Below, piece by piece: positions 7,528-14,327 of a DNA stretch of 14,327 nucleotides (within the stretch, counting starts at the first letter, position 1; every line of letters starts with the position of its first letter). The stretch lies in the NCBI GenBank assembly GCA_051003795.1, contig JBPCKZ010000032.1:1-14327 (forward strand). Reading direction: 5' to 3'. The notes beneath the pieces were generated by a model. The model worked only from the letters and a program-made list of their open reading frames with translations. It was not told the DNA's origin and ran no database searches. The position numbers were made by a program, and so were the translations under genes. The DNA comes from JALYXS01 sp051003795 (GTDB taxonomy: Bacteria > Acidobacteriota > Terriglobia > Bryobacterales > Bryobacteraceae).

Positions 7528-10500
7528 CTAATCCGCCGGAACCCGGGCCGGTACCGGTCCCTCCGCGCGGAACGATTGCAATCTTCGCGCCAGGCGGTCG
7601 AAGAACAAATAGACCACCGGGGTCGTATACAAGGTCAGAATCTGGCTCACAATCAATCCGCCCACGATCGTAATACCGAGCGGCCGCCGCAGCTCCGATC
7701 CCGTTCCCGTTCCCAACGCCAGCGGCACGCCGCCCAGGAGAGCGGCCATGGTGGTCATCATGATCGGCCGGAATCGCAGCAGGCACGCCTGATAGATCGA
7801 TTCGTGCGGACTCTTCCCTTCGTTCCGTTCCGCGTCCAGCGCGAAATCGATCATCATGATCGCATTTTTCTTCACAATGCCGATCAGCAGAATAATTCCT
7901 ATCAGGGCAATGACGCTGAGGTCCGTCCCCGTCAGCATCAGCGCGAGGATGGCGCCCACCCCAGCCGAAGGCAGCGTCGAAAGAATCGTAACCGGATGAA
8001 TATAGCTCTCGTACAAAACGCCGAGAACGATGTAGACGGTTACCAGCGCCGCCAGAATCAACACCGGCTCATTCGCAAGCGAGTTCTGAAATGCCTGCGC
8101 CGTGCCTTGGAAAGCGGCTTGGATGCTCGCCGGGAACGCAATCTCCGCCTCCGCGTCCCGAATGACTTTAACCGCTTGCCCCAGCGCTACTCCGGGCGCG
8201 AGATTAAAGGAGAGCGTCACCACCGGAAACTGCCCCTGGTGGTTCACTGCGAGCGGTGTGCTGGACGTCTGCACCGTCGTGAATGTGCTCAATGGAACCT
8301 CGGCGCCGCTGGCCGAGCGCACGTAAATTTCTTTCAGCGATTCGGGGTTGCGTTGAAACTTCGGCTCCACTTCAAGTACCACGTGATATTGATTGAGCTG
8401 CGTGAAGATCGTCGAGACTTGCCGCTGCCCGAATGCATCGTAAAGCGTGTCGTCGATCGTCTGGGGCGTGATCCCGAAGCGCGAAGCGGTGTCGCGGTCG
8501 ACGATCAGCGTCGCCTGCAAGCCGCCCGTTTGCTGGTCGGTCGCGACATCGCGAAGCAAAGGATTGTGCTGCAGTTTTTCGAGCAGGCGCGGCGCCCAAA
8601 TGTTTAGCTCGTTCGCGTCCGCGTCTTCCATGCTGTATTGGTATTGCGTGCGCGCCACGCGATCTTCGACGGTCAGATCCTGCACCGGCTGAAGATAGAG
8701 GGTAATGCCTTCCACGCTTGCGAGCTTCGACGTTAGGCGGCGGATGATCCCGGTGGCGCTCGTGCCGCGCTCATCGAGCGGCTTGAGATTGATCTGAATC
8801 CGTCCGCTATTGATTGTCGGATTCGTGCCATCGATCCCGATGAACGACGACAGGCTCTCGACGTCCGGATCCTGCAAAATCACCTTCGAGAGATCCTGCT
8901 GGCGGCTGGCCATGGCGGGGAACGAAATGGTCTCCCGCGATTCGGAGATGCCTAGGAGAACGCCCGTGTCCTGCACCGGGAAAAATCCTTTCGGCACGAT
9001 CAGATATAGATAAAATGTGGCCGCCATCGTCGCCACCATCACCAACAGCGTGAGCGGCTGGTGGCGCAGCACCCAACGCAGCGTCGTGGCGTAACGCGCA
9101 ATCACCCATTCGTAAAACTCTTCCGACCAGCGATAGAGGCGGCCCTGTTGGGACGCGGGCTTGTGGCGCAAAATCAGGGCGCACATCATCGGCGTGAGGG
9201 TGAGCGAGACGAAAGCCGAGACCAGGATGGTCACCGCCAGCGTGACGGCGAATTCGCGGAACAGGCGGCCGACTATATCTCCCATGAACAGCAGCGGGAT
9301 CAGCACGGCAATCAGCGAAACCGTTAATGAAACGATCGTAAAGCCGATCTGTTCCGAGCCTTTCAGCGCGGCCTGCAGCGGCGTATCGCCCTCCTCGATG
9401 TAGCGCGAAATATTTTCGATCATCACGATCGCGTCGTCCACGACAAAGCCCGTCGAAATGGTCAGTGCCATTAGAGACAGATTGTTGAGGCTGTATCCCA
9501 GCAGATACATCACGCCGAACGTTCCCACGATCGAAAGCGGCACCGCGATGCTCGGAATCACGGTGGCGGCGACGGTTCGGAGGAACAGGAAAATCACCAT
9601 GATCACGAGCGCGATGGTCAGCATGAGCGAGAACTGCACGTCCCGGACGGATGCGCGGATCGTGCTGGTCCGGTCGGTCAGCACCCTCACTTTGATCGAT
9701 TCCGGCAGCGACGCCTTGAGCTGCGGCAGCAGTTGATTGACGCCGTCGACCACGCTGATGATGTTGGCGCCCGGCTGCCTTTGGATGTTCAGGATCACGG
9801 CCGGAGTCAAATTCATCCACGCCGCCTGCCGCACGTTCTCGGTGCCGTCGATGATGGTTGCGACGTCGGTCAACCGCACCGGCGCGCCGTTTTTATAAGC
9901 GACGATAATGGGCGCGTAGTCCTTGCTCGACATCAACTGGTCGTTGGTTTGGAGCGTGAACATTTGGCGCGCGCTCTCGATGTTGCCCTTGGCCTGATTG
10001 ACGTTCGCCTGGGAAAGGGACAGCCGCAGATCTTCGAGGCTCAGTCCGTATGCGGCGAGCGCCGTCGGATTCGCCTGAATCCGCACGGCCGGACGTTGAC
10101 CGCCGCTGATGCTGACCAAACCCACTCCCGGCAATTGCGAAATCTTCTGGGCGAGAGTTGTGTCGGCGTAGTCTTCCACCTTGGTGAGTGGTATCGAGGT
10201 GGAAGTTAAAGCCAGCGTCAAGATGGGCGCGTCGGCCGGATTGCTTTTGCTATAAACCGGTGGATTCGGCAGGTCGCGCGGCAGATATGTAGCGCCGGCG
10301 TTGATCGAAGCCTGCACCTGCTGCTCGGCGATATCGATGCTAAGTTCAAGTGAAAATTGCAGGATAATGACGGAGCAGCCGAACGAGCTCGTCGAGGTCA
10401 TCTGCTTGAGGCCGGGCACTTGCCCGAACTGGCGCTCGAGCGGCGCCGTCACCGACGATGCCATCACCTCCGGACTGGCGCCGGGGTAGAAAGTGAGCAC

Positions 10501-10638
10501 CTGAATGGTGGGGTAATCCACCTGCGGCAGCGCCGAAACGGGCAATTGGCGGTATGCGACGTAGCCGGCCAGCACGATGCCGGTCATCAGCAAGGACGTC
10601 GCGACCGGGCGGAGAATAAACGGCCGCGAAGGATTCAC
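7528..10638 (-). CDS. mdtB: RND multidrug efflux pump subunit, MdtB-like
   Basis: This is a 1,036-residue inner-membrane RND pump subunit closely patterned on E. coli MdtB. The N-terminus has LRPVATSLL, LPVSALPQVDYPTIQV, PGASPEVMASSVTAPLERQF and NPPVYSKSNPADAPILTLAL. Proton-relay residues are present: D401-D402 in TM4 (STGFVVDDAIVMIENISRY) and K924 in TM10 (GIVKKNAIMMIDFA). Large periplasmic loops follow TM1 and TM7 as usual. The start is GTG 10638, whose last two bases are shared with the TGA stop of the adaptor (GTGA, a 4-bp overlap), with GGAG nine bases upstream; translation is probably coupled to the adaptor. The stop TAG is at 7530-7528. It is expected to form a mixed trimer with the MdtC-like protein downstream, exporting amphipathic compounds such as bile-salt or novobiocin-like molecules in characterised systems. 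The real substrate here is unknown. The gene looks intact. Confidence 0.94.
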   Translation of the reverse strand: MNPSRPFILRPVATSLLMTGIVLAGYVAYRQLPVSALPQVDYPTIQVLTFYPGASPEVMASSVTAPLERQFGQVPGLKQMTSTSSFGCSVIILQFSLELSIDIAEQQVQASINAGATYLPRDLPNPPVYSKSNPADAPILTLALTSTSIPLTKVEDYADTTLAQKISQLPGVGLVSISGGQRPAVRIQANPTALAAYGLSLEDLRLSLSQANVNQAKGNIESARQMFTLQTNDQLMSSKDYAPIIVAYKNGAPVRLTDVATIIDGTENVRQAAWMNLTPAVILNIQRQPGANIISVVDGVNQLLPQLKASLPESIKVRVLTDRTSTIRASVRDVQFSLMLTIALVIMVIFLFLRTVAATVIPSIAVPLSIVGTFGVMYLLGYSLNNLSLMALTISTGFVVDDAIVMIENISRYIEEGDTPLQAALKGSEQIGFTIVSLTVSLIAVLIPLLFMGDIVGRLFREFAVTLAVTILVSAFVSLTLTPMMCALILRHKPASQQGRLYRWSEEFYEWVIARYATTLRWVLRHQPLTLLVMVATMAATFYLYLIVPKGFFPVQDTGVLLGISESRETISFPAMASRQQDLSKVILQDPDVESLSSFIGIDGTNPTINSGRIQINLKPLDERGTSATGIIRRLTSKLASVEGITLYLQPVQDLTVEDRVARTQYQYSMEDADANELNIWAPRLLEKLQHNPLLRDVATDQQTGGLQATLIVDRDTASRFGITPQTIDDTLYDAFGQRQVSTIFTQLNQYHVVLEVEPKFQRNPESLKEIYVRSASGAEVPLSTFTTVQTSSTPLAVNHQGQFPVVTLSFNLAPGVALGQAVKVIRDAEAEIAFPASIQAAFQGTAQAFQNSLANEPVLILAALVTVYIVLGVLYESYIHPVTILSTLPSAGVGAILALMLTGTDLSVIALIGIILLIGIVKKNAIMMIDFALDAERNEGKSPHESIYQACLLRFRPIMMTTMAALLGGVPLALGTGTGSELRRPLGITIVGGLIVSQILTLYTTPVVYLFFDRLARRLQSFRAEGPVPARVPAD

Positions 10639-11918
10639 TTCTTAACTCTCCGCCGCGATGCGCCGGCGGCCGGCCCTCCGTTCTGCGTCCGCACATCCAC
10701 CTTGCTTCCGTCCTGCAATTTGTCCTGGCCGTCGACGATCACCATTTCGTTCGGCGCGAGACCCTTGTCGATCGAGACGTTATTCCCCTCCGTGATGCCC
10801 ACCGTGACCAGGCGCACCGCCGCGCTCTTGTCCGGAGTCACCACGTAAACGTACGACCCCTGGGGTCCGCGCTGCACCGCCGGAACCGGTACGATCACCA
10901 CGCCCGTCTTGGTATCGAGCAGCATTCGGCAGTTCACGAATTGGTTTGGGAAAAGCGCGCTGTCGGAGTTTGGAAACACGGCTTTGAGCCGCGAAGTGCC
11001 CGTCGAAGGATCGATCTGATTGTCCACCGTCAGCAGCGTTCCCGTCGCCAGCTTATTCTTGTCGTCCCGGTCGTACGCCTCCACGGGCATTTTCCGTCCG
11101 GACCGCAGATGCGCCAGAACCGGCGGAAGATTGTCGGCGGGAATGGTGAACAACGCGGCGATAGGCTGCAACTGGTCTATCACCACCAGCCCGTTCGGGT
11201 CGCTGGCATGCACCATGTTGCCGACATCGACCAATCGCAAGCCGACGCGACCGGTCAATGGCGCCGTAATCTTGGTGAAGCTCAACTGCAGCTTCATATT
11301 ATCGATGGCCGCGCGGTCGGCCTCGAGCGTGCCTTCGAACTGGCCCACGGACGCGGCCTGCGTGTCCAACTGCTGTTTCGCGATCACTTTTTCCTGCCAC
11401 AACGCTTGATACCGCGCAAGATTCGCTTTGGCGTCGTTCAACTGCGCCGTGTCACGCGCGAGCGCGCCTTGTGCCTGATCGAGTTGCACCTGAAATGGCC
11501 GGGGATCGATTTCGGCCAGCAAATCGCCTTTTTTAACGAACTGGCCTTCCTGATAATGGATCGACATCAACTGCCCATCCACCCGGCTCTTGACCGCCAC
11601 CGTGTTGAAAGGCGTAACGGAACCGAGCCCACGCAAGTAAATTGGCACGTCGCCCAGGCGGGAAGGAACCGCGACCACCGGAACGGATCGCGGAGCCATT
11701 CTCGCGGCCTGCGCTTTATCGGCGGCCTGCTGCTTTTGTTGCGAGGCTTGGTAGTAGCGAAAGCCGCCATAGCCCAAAGCGGCGAGGATCAACAGCCAAA
11801 TCCACGCGAAGCTCCTCCGCTTTCTCGGGGGAGCCGTCAGGGGCGGTATGGGCGCGGTCCGTACCTCAGTGCCTTCCAACATGGTGGGTGACGTGTTACT
11901 CCGATCCGATTGTCGCAT
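10635..11918 (-). CDS. mdtA: RND periplasmic adaptor (membrane fusion protein), MdtA-like
   Basis: This 427-residue adaptor links the inner-membrane RND pump to an outer-membrane channel. After a proline/basic N-terminus (PPLTAPPRKRRSFAW) there is one hydrophobic segment at about residues 38-56 (AWIWLLILAALGYGGF). There is no lipobox cysteine, so anchoring is by this helix. The first lipoyl half follows (TVAVKSRVDGQLMSIHYQEG, GDLLAEIDPRPF), then an alpha-helical hairpin (QLDQAQGALARDTAQLNDAK through EADRAAIDNMKL), the second lipoyl half (LSFTKITAPLTGRVGLRLVD) and the beta-barrel and membrane-proximal domains (NQIDPSTGTSRLKAVFPNSD, VPVPAVQRGPQGSYVYVV). This matches MdtA, which is about 415 residues. 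Start ATG 11918 is chosen because it leaves a short cytoplasmic tail; ATG 11882 is an alternative, and neither has a clear ribosome-binding site. The open frame reaches up to 12074, but that part is FRFRFRF-type low-complexity and unlike the family. It is the first gene of the pump operon, divergent from the dodecin gene. Confidence 0.92.
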   Translation of the reverse strand: MRQSDRSNTSPTMLEGTEVRTAPIPPLTAPPRKRRSFAWIWLLILAALGYGGFRYYQASQQKQQAADKAQAARMAPRSVPVVAVPSRLGDVPIYLRGLGSVTPFNTVAVKSRVDGQLMSIHYQEGQFVKKGDLLAEIDPRPFQVQLDQAQGALARDTAQLNDAKANLARYQALWQEKVIAKQQLDTQAASVGQFEGTLEADRAAIDNMKLQLSFTKITAPLTGRVGLRLVDVGNMVHASDPNGLVVIDQLQPIAALFTIPADNLPPVLAHLRSGRKMPVEAYDRDDKNKLATGTLLTVDNQIDPSTGTSRLKAVFPNSDSALFPNQFVNCRMLLDTKTGVVIVPVPAVQRGPQGSYVYVVTPDKSAAVRLVTVGITEGNNVSIDKGLAPNEMVIVDGQDKLQDGSKVDVRTQNGGPAAGASRRRVKK

Positions 11919-12079
11919 TACGAAGGTGGGATCAAAAAAAGCTGGTAGTGTCCTATCCGAGAAGAAGGCGTTCCGGACCCGCGCGACGTTACAGGGCGAA
12001 TCTGAAGCGGTATTTTCCGTCCCGTATGCAAGAATATTATCTTCAACGAATCGAAAACGGAATCGAAATAACAAAACTT
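11919..12079. promoter_or_regulatory. Divergent intergenic region between mdtA and dodecin genes
   Basis: About 160 bp separate the two divergent starts and must hold promoters for both directions. The AT-rich patch at 12031-12040 offers overlapping -10-like hexamers: TATTAT on the plus strand (12035-12040, with a poor -35 TTTTCC at 12013-12018) and TAATAT on the minus strand (12039-12034). Just before the dodecin start there is a 9-bp direct repeat, GAATCGAAA at 12048-12056 and 12060-12068, offset by 12 bp, close to one helical turn; it could be an operator. No regulator gene is adjacent in the window. The promoter placements are guesses; the direct repeat is exact. Confidence 0.3.
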
Positions 12080-12295
12080 ATGTCTGTCGCCCGAGTCGTC
12101 GAGATCACTTCAACTTCGATCGAGAGTTTCGAGGATGCAATCCAGCGTGGGATCGCGCGTGCCACGCAGACTCTGGGCAATGTCCGAAGCGCCTGGGTGA
12201 AAGAGGAGCAGATGGACGTCGAGAATGGCCGGATCGCGGCCTACACGGTGACCCTGATGATAAGCTTCGTGCTTGAAGATGCGTCCGCCAAATAG
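12080..12295 (+). CDS. Dodecin family protein
   Basis: This 71-residue protein has the dodecin layout: a beta-strand (SVARVVEITSTS), an amphipathic helix (SIESFEDAIQRGIARATQTL), then two strands (RSAWVKEEQMDVENGRIAAY and TVTLMISFVLED). Dodecins are hollow 12-subunit shells that bind flavin or act as storage or buffer proteins. The canonical flavin-stacking Trp of archaeal and mycobacterial dodecins sits in an L-(D/E)-W-x-E-V motif; here the equivalent position is Ser. The Trp present lies two residues later, and the conserved flavin-contacting Gln of the next strand (YQV in other members) is Thr (YTV). This member may therefore not bind flavin in the usual way. The start is ATG 12080, which gives the normal family length; an in-frame ATG at 12025 would add 18 residues not seen in the family. 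It is the first gene of the plus-strand pair and its end overlaps the sulfotransferase start. Confidence 0.9.
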   Translation: MSVARVVEITSTSIESFEDAIQRGIARATQTLGNVRSAWVKEEQMDVENGRIAAYTVTLMISFVLEDASAK

Positions 12296-14087
12296 ACGAA
12301 TTGATGCGATGCTCAGTCCGATCCTCGCGCTGCTCGCGGCGGGCGCTCTGCCGGCGATGGCGCCGGCGATGTCCCTGACGCTGAATCCGTCGGCGCCATC
12401 CCCGGAGCCGGTAGGCACGGTAATTACCTGGACTGCAATGGTTTCGGACGCGGCATCCGGGAACCTGTGGTATCGCTTCCGGGCTCGCGCAATCGGGCAG
12501 GATTTCCGCATGATCAAGGATTACGGGCCGGACAACAACCTGGACTGGACAGCCAGCGATCGCGAAGGCGTGTATGAGATCGAAGCCGATGTCCGGAATA
12601 CGGATACCGGAGACATGGCGAGAGCTAGCGCGTACTTTGAAATGCAGTCTCTGGTGCAAAGCGGCGGGCAGCCGGTCATCACGCCAACGACGCACCCGTT
12701 GGTTTTTCTCTACAGCGCGCCCGCCTGCGCGGACGGCGCTCGCATGAGGGTGCAATTCACGAGCTCGGGCGGAGTAGTGCGGAACACGCCGTATCGCGCT
12801 TGCGAGGCGGGCCTGAGCATGAATTTCTATCTCGCGGGCATGCAAGCCCAGACGCAGTACTCGGTCCATCACACGATCGATACAGGCTCGGCGTTCCGGG
12901 ACGGACCCGTGCTGACGGCGACAACTCCCGACGCGGGCATGGATTTCGTCTCCCGGACCGTGCTGCAAGCGCCCCCGGCAAACGTCCCGGATGGTGTTCT
13001 GTTGCAGGCGACGACGGCTTCTAACCCCATGGCGACGGACCTGAATGGCAACGTGATCTGGTATTATCCCGGCAATCTCGATTTCAGCGTGGTTGGACCG
13101 TTCGTCCTGACGCGCCCCGATAACGGGGGCTACTTCTGGAGTATTATCGAAAACCCCAACGGGGACCAGGCTCATCAGATCCTTCGCGAGTTCGATCTAA
13201 CCGGCCGGACGGTTCTCGAGACGAACGCGGCGAGAATCAACGAGCAACTTGCCGCCCTGGGCAAGCGGGCCATTGGCGCCTTCCACCATGAAGCGCGGCG
13301 CCTGCCGGATGGCAAGATTCTGGTGTTGGCGTCGAGTGAACAGATCCTCACCGACGTTCAGGGACCCGGCCCAGTCGACATTATTGGGTCGACGATTGTG
13401 GTCCTGGATAGGAATTTGCAGGTAACGTGGGTATGGGATTCTTTCGACTACCTGGACACAACGCGGATGGCAACCCTGAACGATTACTGCCCTTTTGGAG
13501 GCTGCCCTCCGTTGTTCCTGGCCTCAGCGGCGAACGACTGGCTTCACGGTAACGCGGTGCAACAAACACCGGACGGGAATCTTCTCTTGTCGGCCCGCAG
13601 TCAAGACTGGGTAATCAAGATCGATTACGCCAACGGCGAGGGCGGCGGGGACGTGATTTGGCGCCTCGGAAAAGACGGCGATTTCCAGCCCATCTCCACG
13701 GACCCCGATCCCTGGTTTTCACATCAGCACGATCCTCATTTTCTTGCGGACAATAGCGCGGTTCTCCTTTTCGATAACGGGAACGTCCGTTTCACGAACG
13801 ATCCGGGCGCGCACAGCCGCGGACAACTGCTTCAGCTCGATGAGGAGAATCGTTTGGCGACGTTCATCCTAAATGCCGATTTGGGCCAGTTTTCTTCCGC
13901 GCTGGGGTCGGCCCAGAAACTGCCCAACGGCGACTATCATTTCGATTTGGGAGTGTTGCAGGATTCCTCAAGCCGGGCTATTGAGGTCGCTCCGTCCGGG
14001 CAGAGCGTCTACATTTTGGGCGTGGCAGCTCCCGAGTACCGCTCCTTCCGCATGCGCGACCTGTATACGTATGCAGCCCTGGACTAG
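12279..14087 (+). CDS. Exported arylsulfate sulfotransferase (ASST)-like protein
   Basis: This roughly 600-residue protein resembles bacterial arylsulfate sulfotransferases, periplasmic six-bladed beta-propeller enzymes that move sulfate from one phenol to another without PAPS. The N-terminal region has a signal peptide (RPPNRR, then LSPILALLAAGALPAMAPAM) and an Ig-like domain (about residues 30-125) before the propeller. Active-site-like motifs appear in the family order: FHHEARRLPDGKILVL (H336/H337), NDWLHGNAVQQTPDGNLLLS (H423), SARSQDWVIKID (R440) and SHQHDPHFL (H482-H487). These correspond in order to the two His, Arg and final His of E. coli CFT073 ASST. The C-terminus EYRSFRMRDLYTYAALD looks complete. 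A Cys pair in DYCPFGGCPP may form a disulfide. I prefer ATG 12279, which keeps the basic n-region and overlaps the dodecin stop by 17 bp; ATG 12309 also leaves a workable signal. The family call is strong; the acceptor and donor are unknown, and related sugar- or lipid-binding propellers exist. Confidence 0.83.
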   Translation: MRPPNRRIDAMLSPILALLAAGALPAMAPAMSLTLNPSAPSPEPVGTVITWTAMVSDAASGNLWYRFRARAIGQDFRMIKDYGPDNNLDWTASDREGVYEIEADVRNTDTGDMARASAYFEMQSLVQSGGQPVITPTTHPLVFLYSAPACADGARMRVQFTSSGGVVRNTPYRACEAGLSMNFYLAGMQAQTQYSVHHTIDTGSAFRDGPVLTATTPDAGMDFVSRTVLQAPPANVPDGVLLQATTASNPMATDLNGNVIWYYPGNLDFSVVGPFVLTRPDNGGYFWSIIENPNGDQAHQILREFDLTGRTVLETNAARINEQLAALGKRAIGAFHHEARRLPDGKILVLASSEQILTDVQGPGPVDIIGSTIVVLDRNLQVTWVWDSFDYLDTTRMATLNDYCPFGGCPPLFLASAANDWLHGNAVQQTPDGNLLLSARSQDWVIKIDYANGEGGGDVIWRLGKDGDFQPISTDPDPWFSHQHDPHFLADNSAVLLFDNGNVRFTNDPGAHSRGQLLQLDEENRLATFILNADLGQFSSALGSAQKLPNGDYHFDLGVLQDSSSRAIEVAPSGQSVYILGVAAPEYRSFRMRDLYTYAALD

Positions 14088-14096
14088 TACTACTAG
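14084..14096. repeat. 13-bp perfect palindrome CTAGTA-C-TACTAG over the sulfotransferase stop codon
   Basis: The stop codon TAG (14085-14087) lies inside a perfect inverted repeat, CTAGTA (14084-14089), a single C, and TACTAG (14091-14096). It gives two CTAG sites 9 bp apart. It sits between an intact gene and the incoming transposase gene. CTAG fits the short YTAR-type target I recall for IS701-family insertions, so the second CTAG may mark the insertion point. The opposite flank is not in the window. Confidence 0.45.
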
Positions 14097-14131
14097 GTCA
14101 TAAACAGAACATTCTGATGTAGAATTGTTTT

Positions 14132-14327
14132 GTGGGATCACGCCTCTCCGCGCCAGGCCCACAAGAGAGACGCTTCGCGGCATCTCGGTCGGGCCTGGCA
14201 AACGCCGCGGGGCACGAAGACCGGCACGCCCCCTTGAAGAACTACTGCAAGGGGTTGCTCTTGCCCGGTGAGCGCAAGAGCATTGAGCCGATGGCGGCCC
14301 GCTTGGATGCCGATAACGTCCAGCCGA
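14132..14327 (+). CDS. IS701-family transposase, N-terminal fragment (continues beyond window)
   Basis: The last 196 bases encode 65 residues in one open frame with no stop. The stretch GHEDRHAPLKNYCKGLLLPG followed by ERKSIEPMAARLDADNVQP is the characteristic N-terminal segment of IS701-type DDE transposases (GHADR...DYC.GLLLPGERKSVEPMA). The preceding RFAASRSGLANAAGHEDR aligns without gaps to the usual RFA....LA..IGHADR. The usable start is GTG 14132, because an in-frame TAG lies at 14120-14122 and no ATG is available; no clear ribosome-binding site precedes it. The DDE catalytic residues lie beyond the window, so it is unknown whether the element is intact. The insertion sequence left end should lie within 14088-14131, but I could not identify a terminal repeat without the other end. 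The family is recognised from memory of its motif. Confidence 0.75.
   Translation, partial: MGSRLSAPGPQERRFAASRSGLANAAGHEDRHAPLKNYCKGLLLPGERKSIEPMAARLDADNVQP

Noticed and set aside
7369..8607. Long plus-strand open frame (412 codons) across the repeat and mdtB, and similar long antisense frames at 5144-6013, 8807-9820 and 12105-13175
   Set aside because: They are Arg/Gly/His-rich with no recognisable domain and lie opposite or out of frame with clear genes; this is expected in GC-rich DNA.
11919..12074. N-terminal extension of the MdtA-like protein up to 12074
   Set aside because: The extra 52 residues are low-complexity (FRFRFRF) and come from the divergent intergenic region with its direct repeats; the adaptor has normal length from 11918.
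12025..12079. Upstream ATG at 12025 for the dodecin
   Set aside because: It would add 18 residues before the first conserved strand; dodecins start right at this strand and are about 70 residues long.

Overview
The window looks like a piece of chromosome from a GC-rich, Gram-negative environmental bacterium, most probably an acidobacterium of the Solibacter/Bryobacter type. Three things suggest this: an Oar-like TonB-dependent receptor with an N-terminal carboxypeptidase-regulatory domain, a complete MdtABC-type RND pump next to it, and a palindromic interspersed repeat of a kind I associate with acidobacterial genomes. The taxonomic call is an inference.

Minus-strand block (about 11,918 down to 1). 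Six genes point the same way with short gaps. They are an RND adaptor (mdtA-like), two tandem RND pumps (mdtB-like, overlapping the adaptor by 4 bp, then mdtC-like), a JmjC/FIH-like Fe(II)/2-oxoglutarate oxygenase, a secreted metal-dependent amidohydrolase, and a TonB-dependent receptor that leaves the window on the left. The pump genes clearly form an operon. The 51-90 bp gaps after mdtC mean the last three genes could be co-transcribed or have their own promoters. The receptor carries an apparent single-base frameshift near position 145. The only sizeable gap inside the pump operon (7388-7527) is almost filled by a 117-bp nested palindrome (7396-7512). Its two halves differ by paired, structure-preserving changes.

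Plus-strand block (12,080 to 14,327). Divergent from the pump operon, across about 160 bp, lie a 71-residue dodecin and an overlapping, exported arylsulfate sulfotransferase-like protein. About 45 bp after the sulfotransferase stop codon, the 5' part of an IS701-type transposase begins and runs off the right edge.

How the genes may fit together. MdtA-MdtB-MdtC would form an inner-membrane/periplasmic drug or metabolite exporter; no outer-membrane channel gene is present here. The amidohydrolase, the sulfotransferase and the TonB receptor all act outside the cytoplasm and could handle small organic (for example phenolic or lactone) compounds, but the sequence gives no direct evidence for a shared substrate. 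I found no tRNA, rRNA, CRISPR array or classical defence system. The most interesting non-coding signal is the covarying palindromic element inside the mdtB-mdtC gap.
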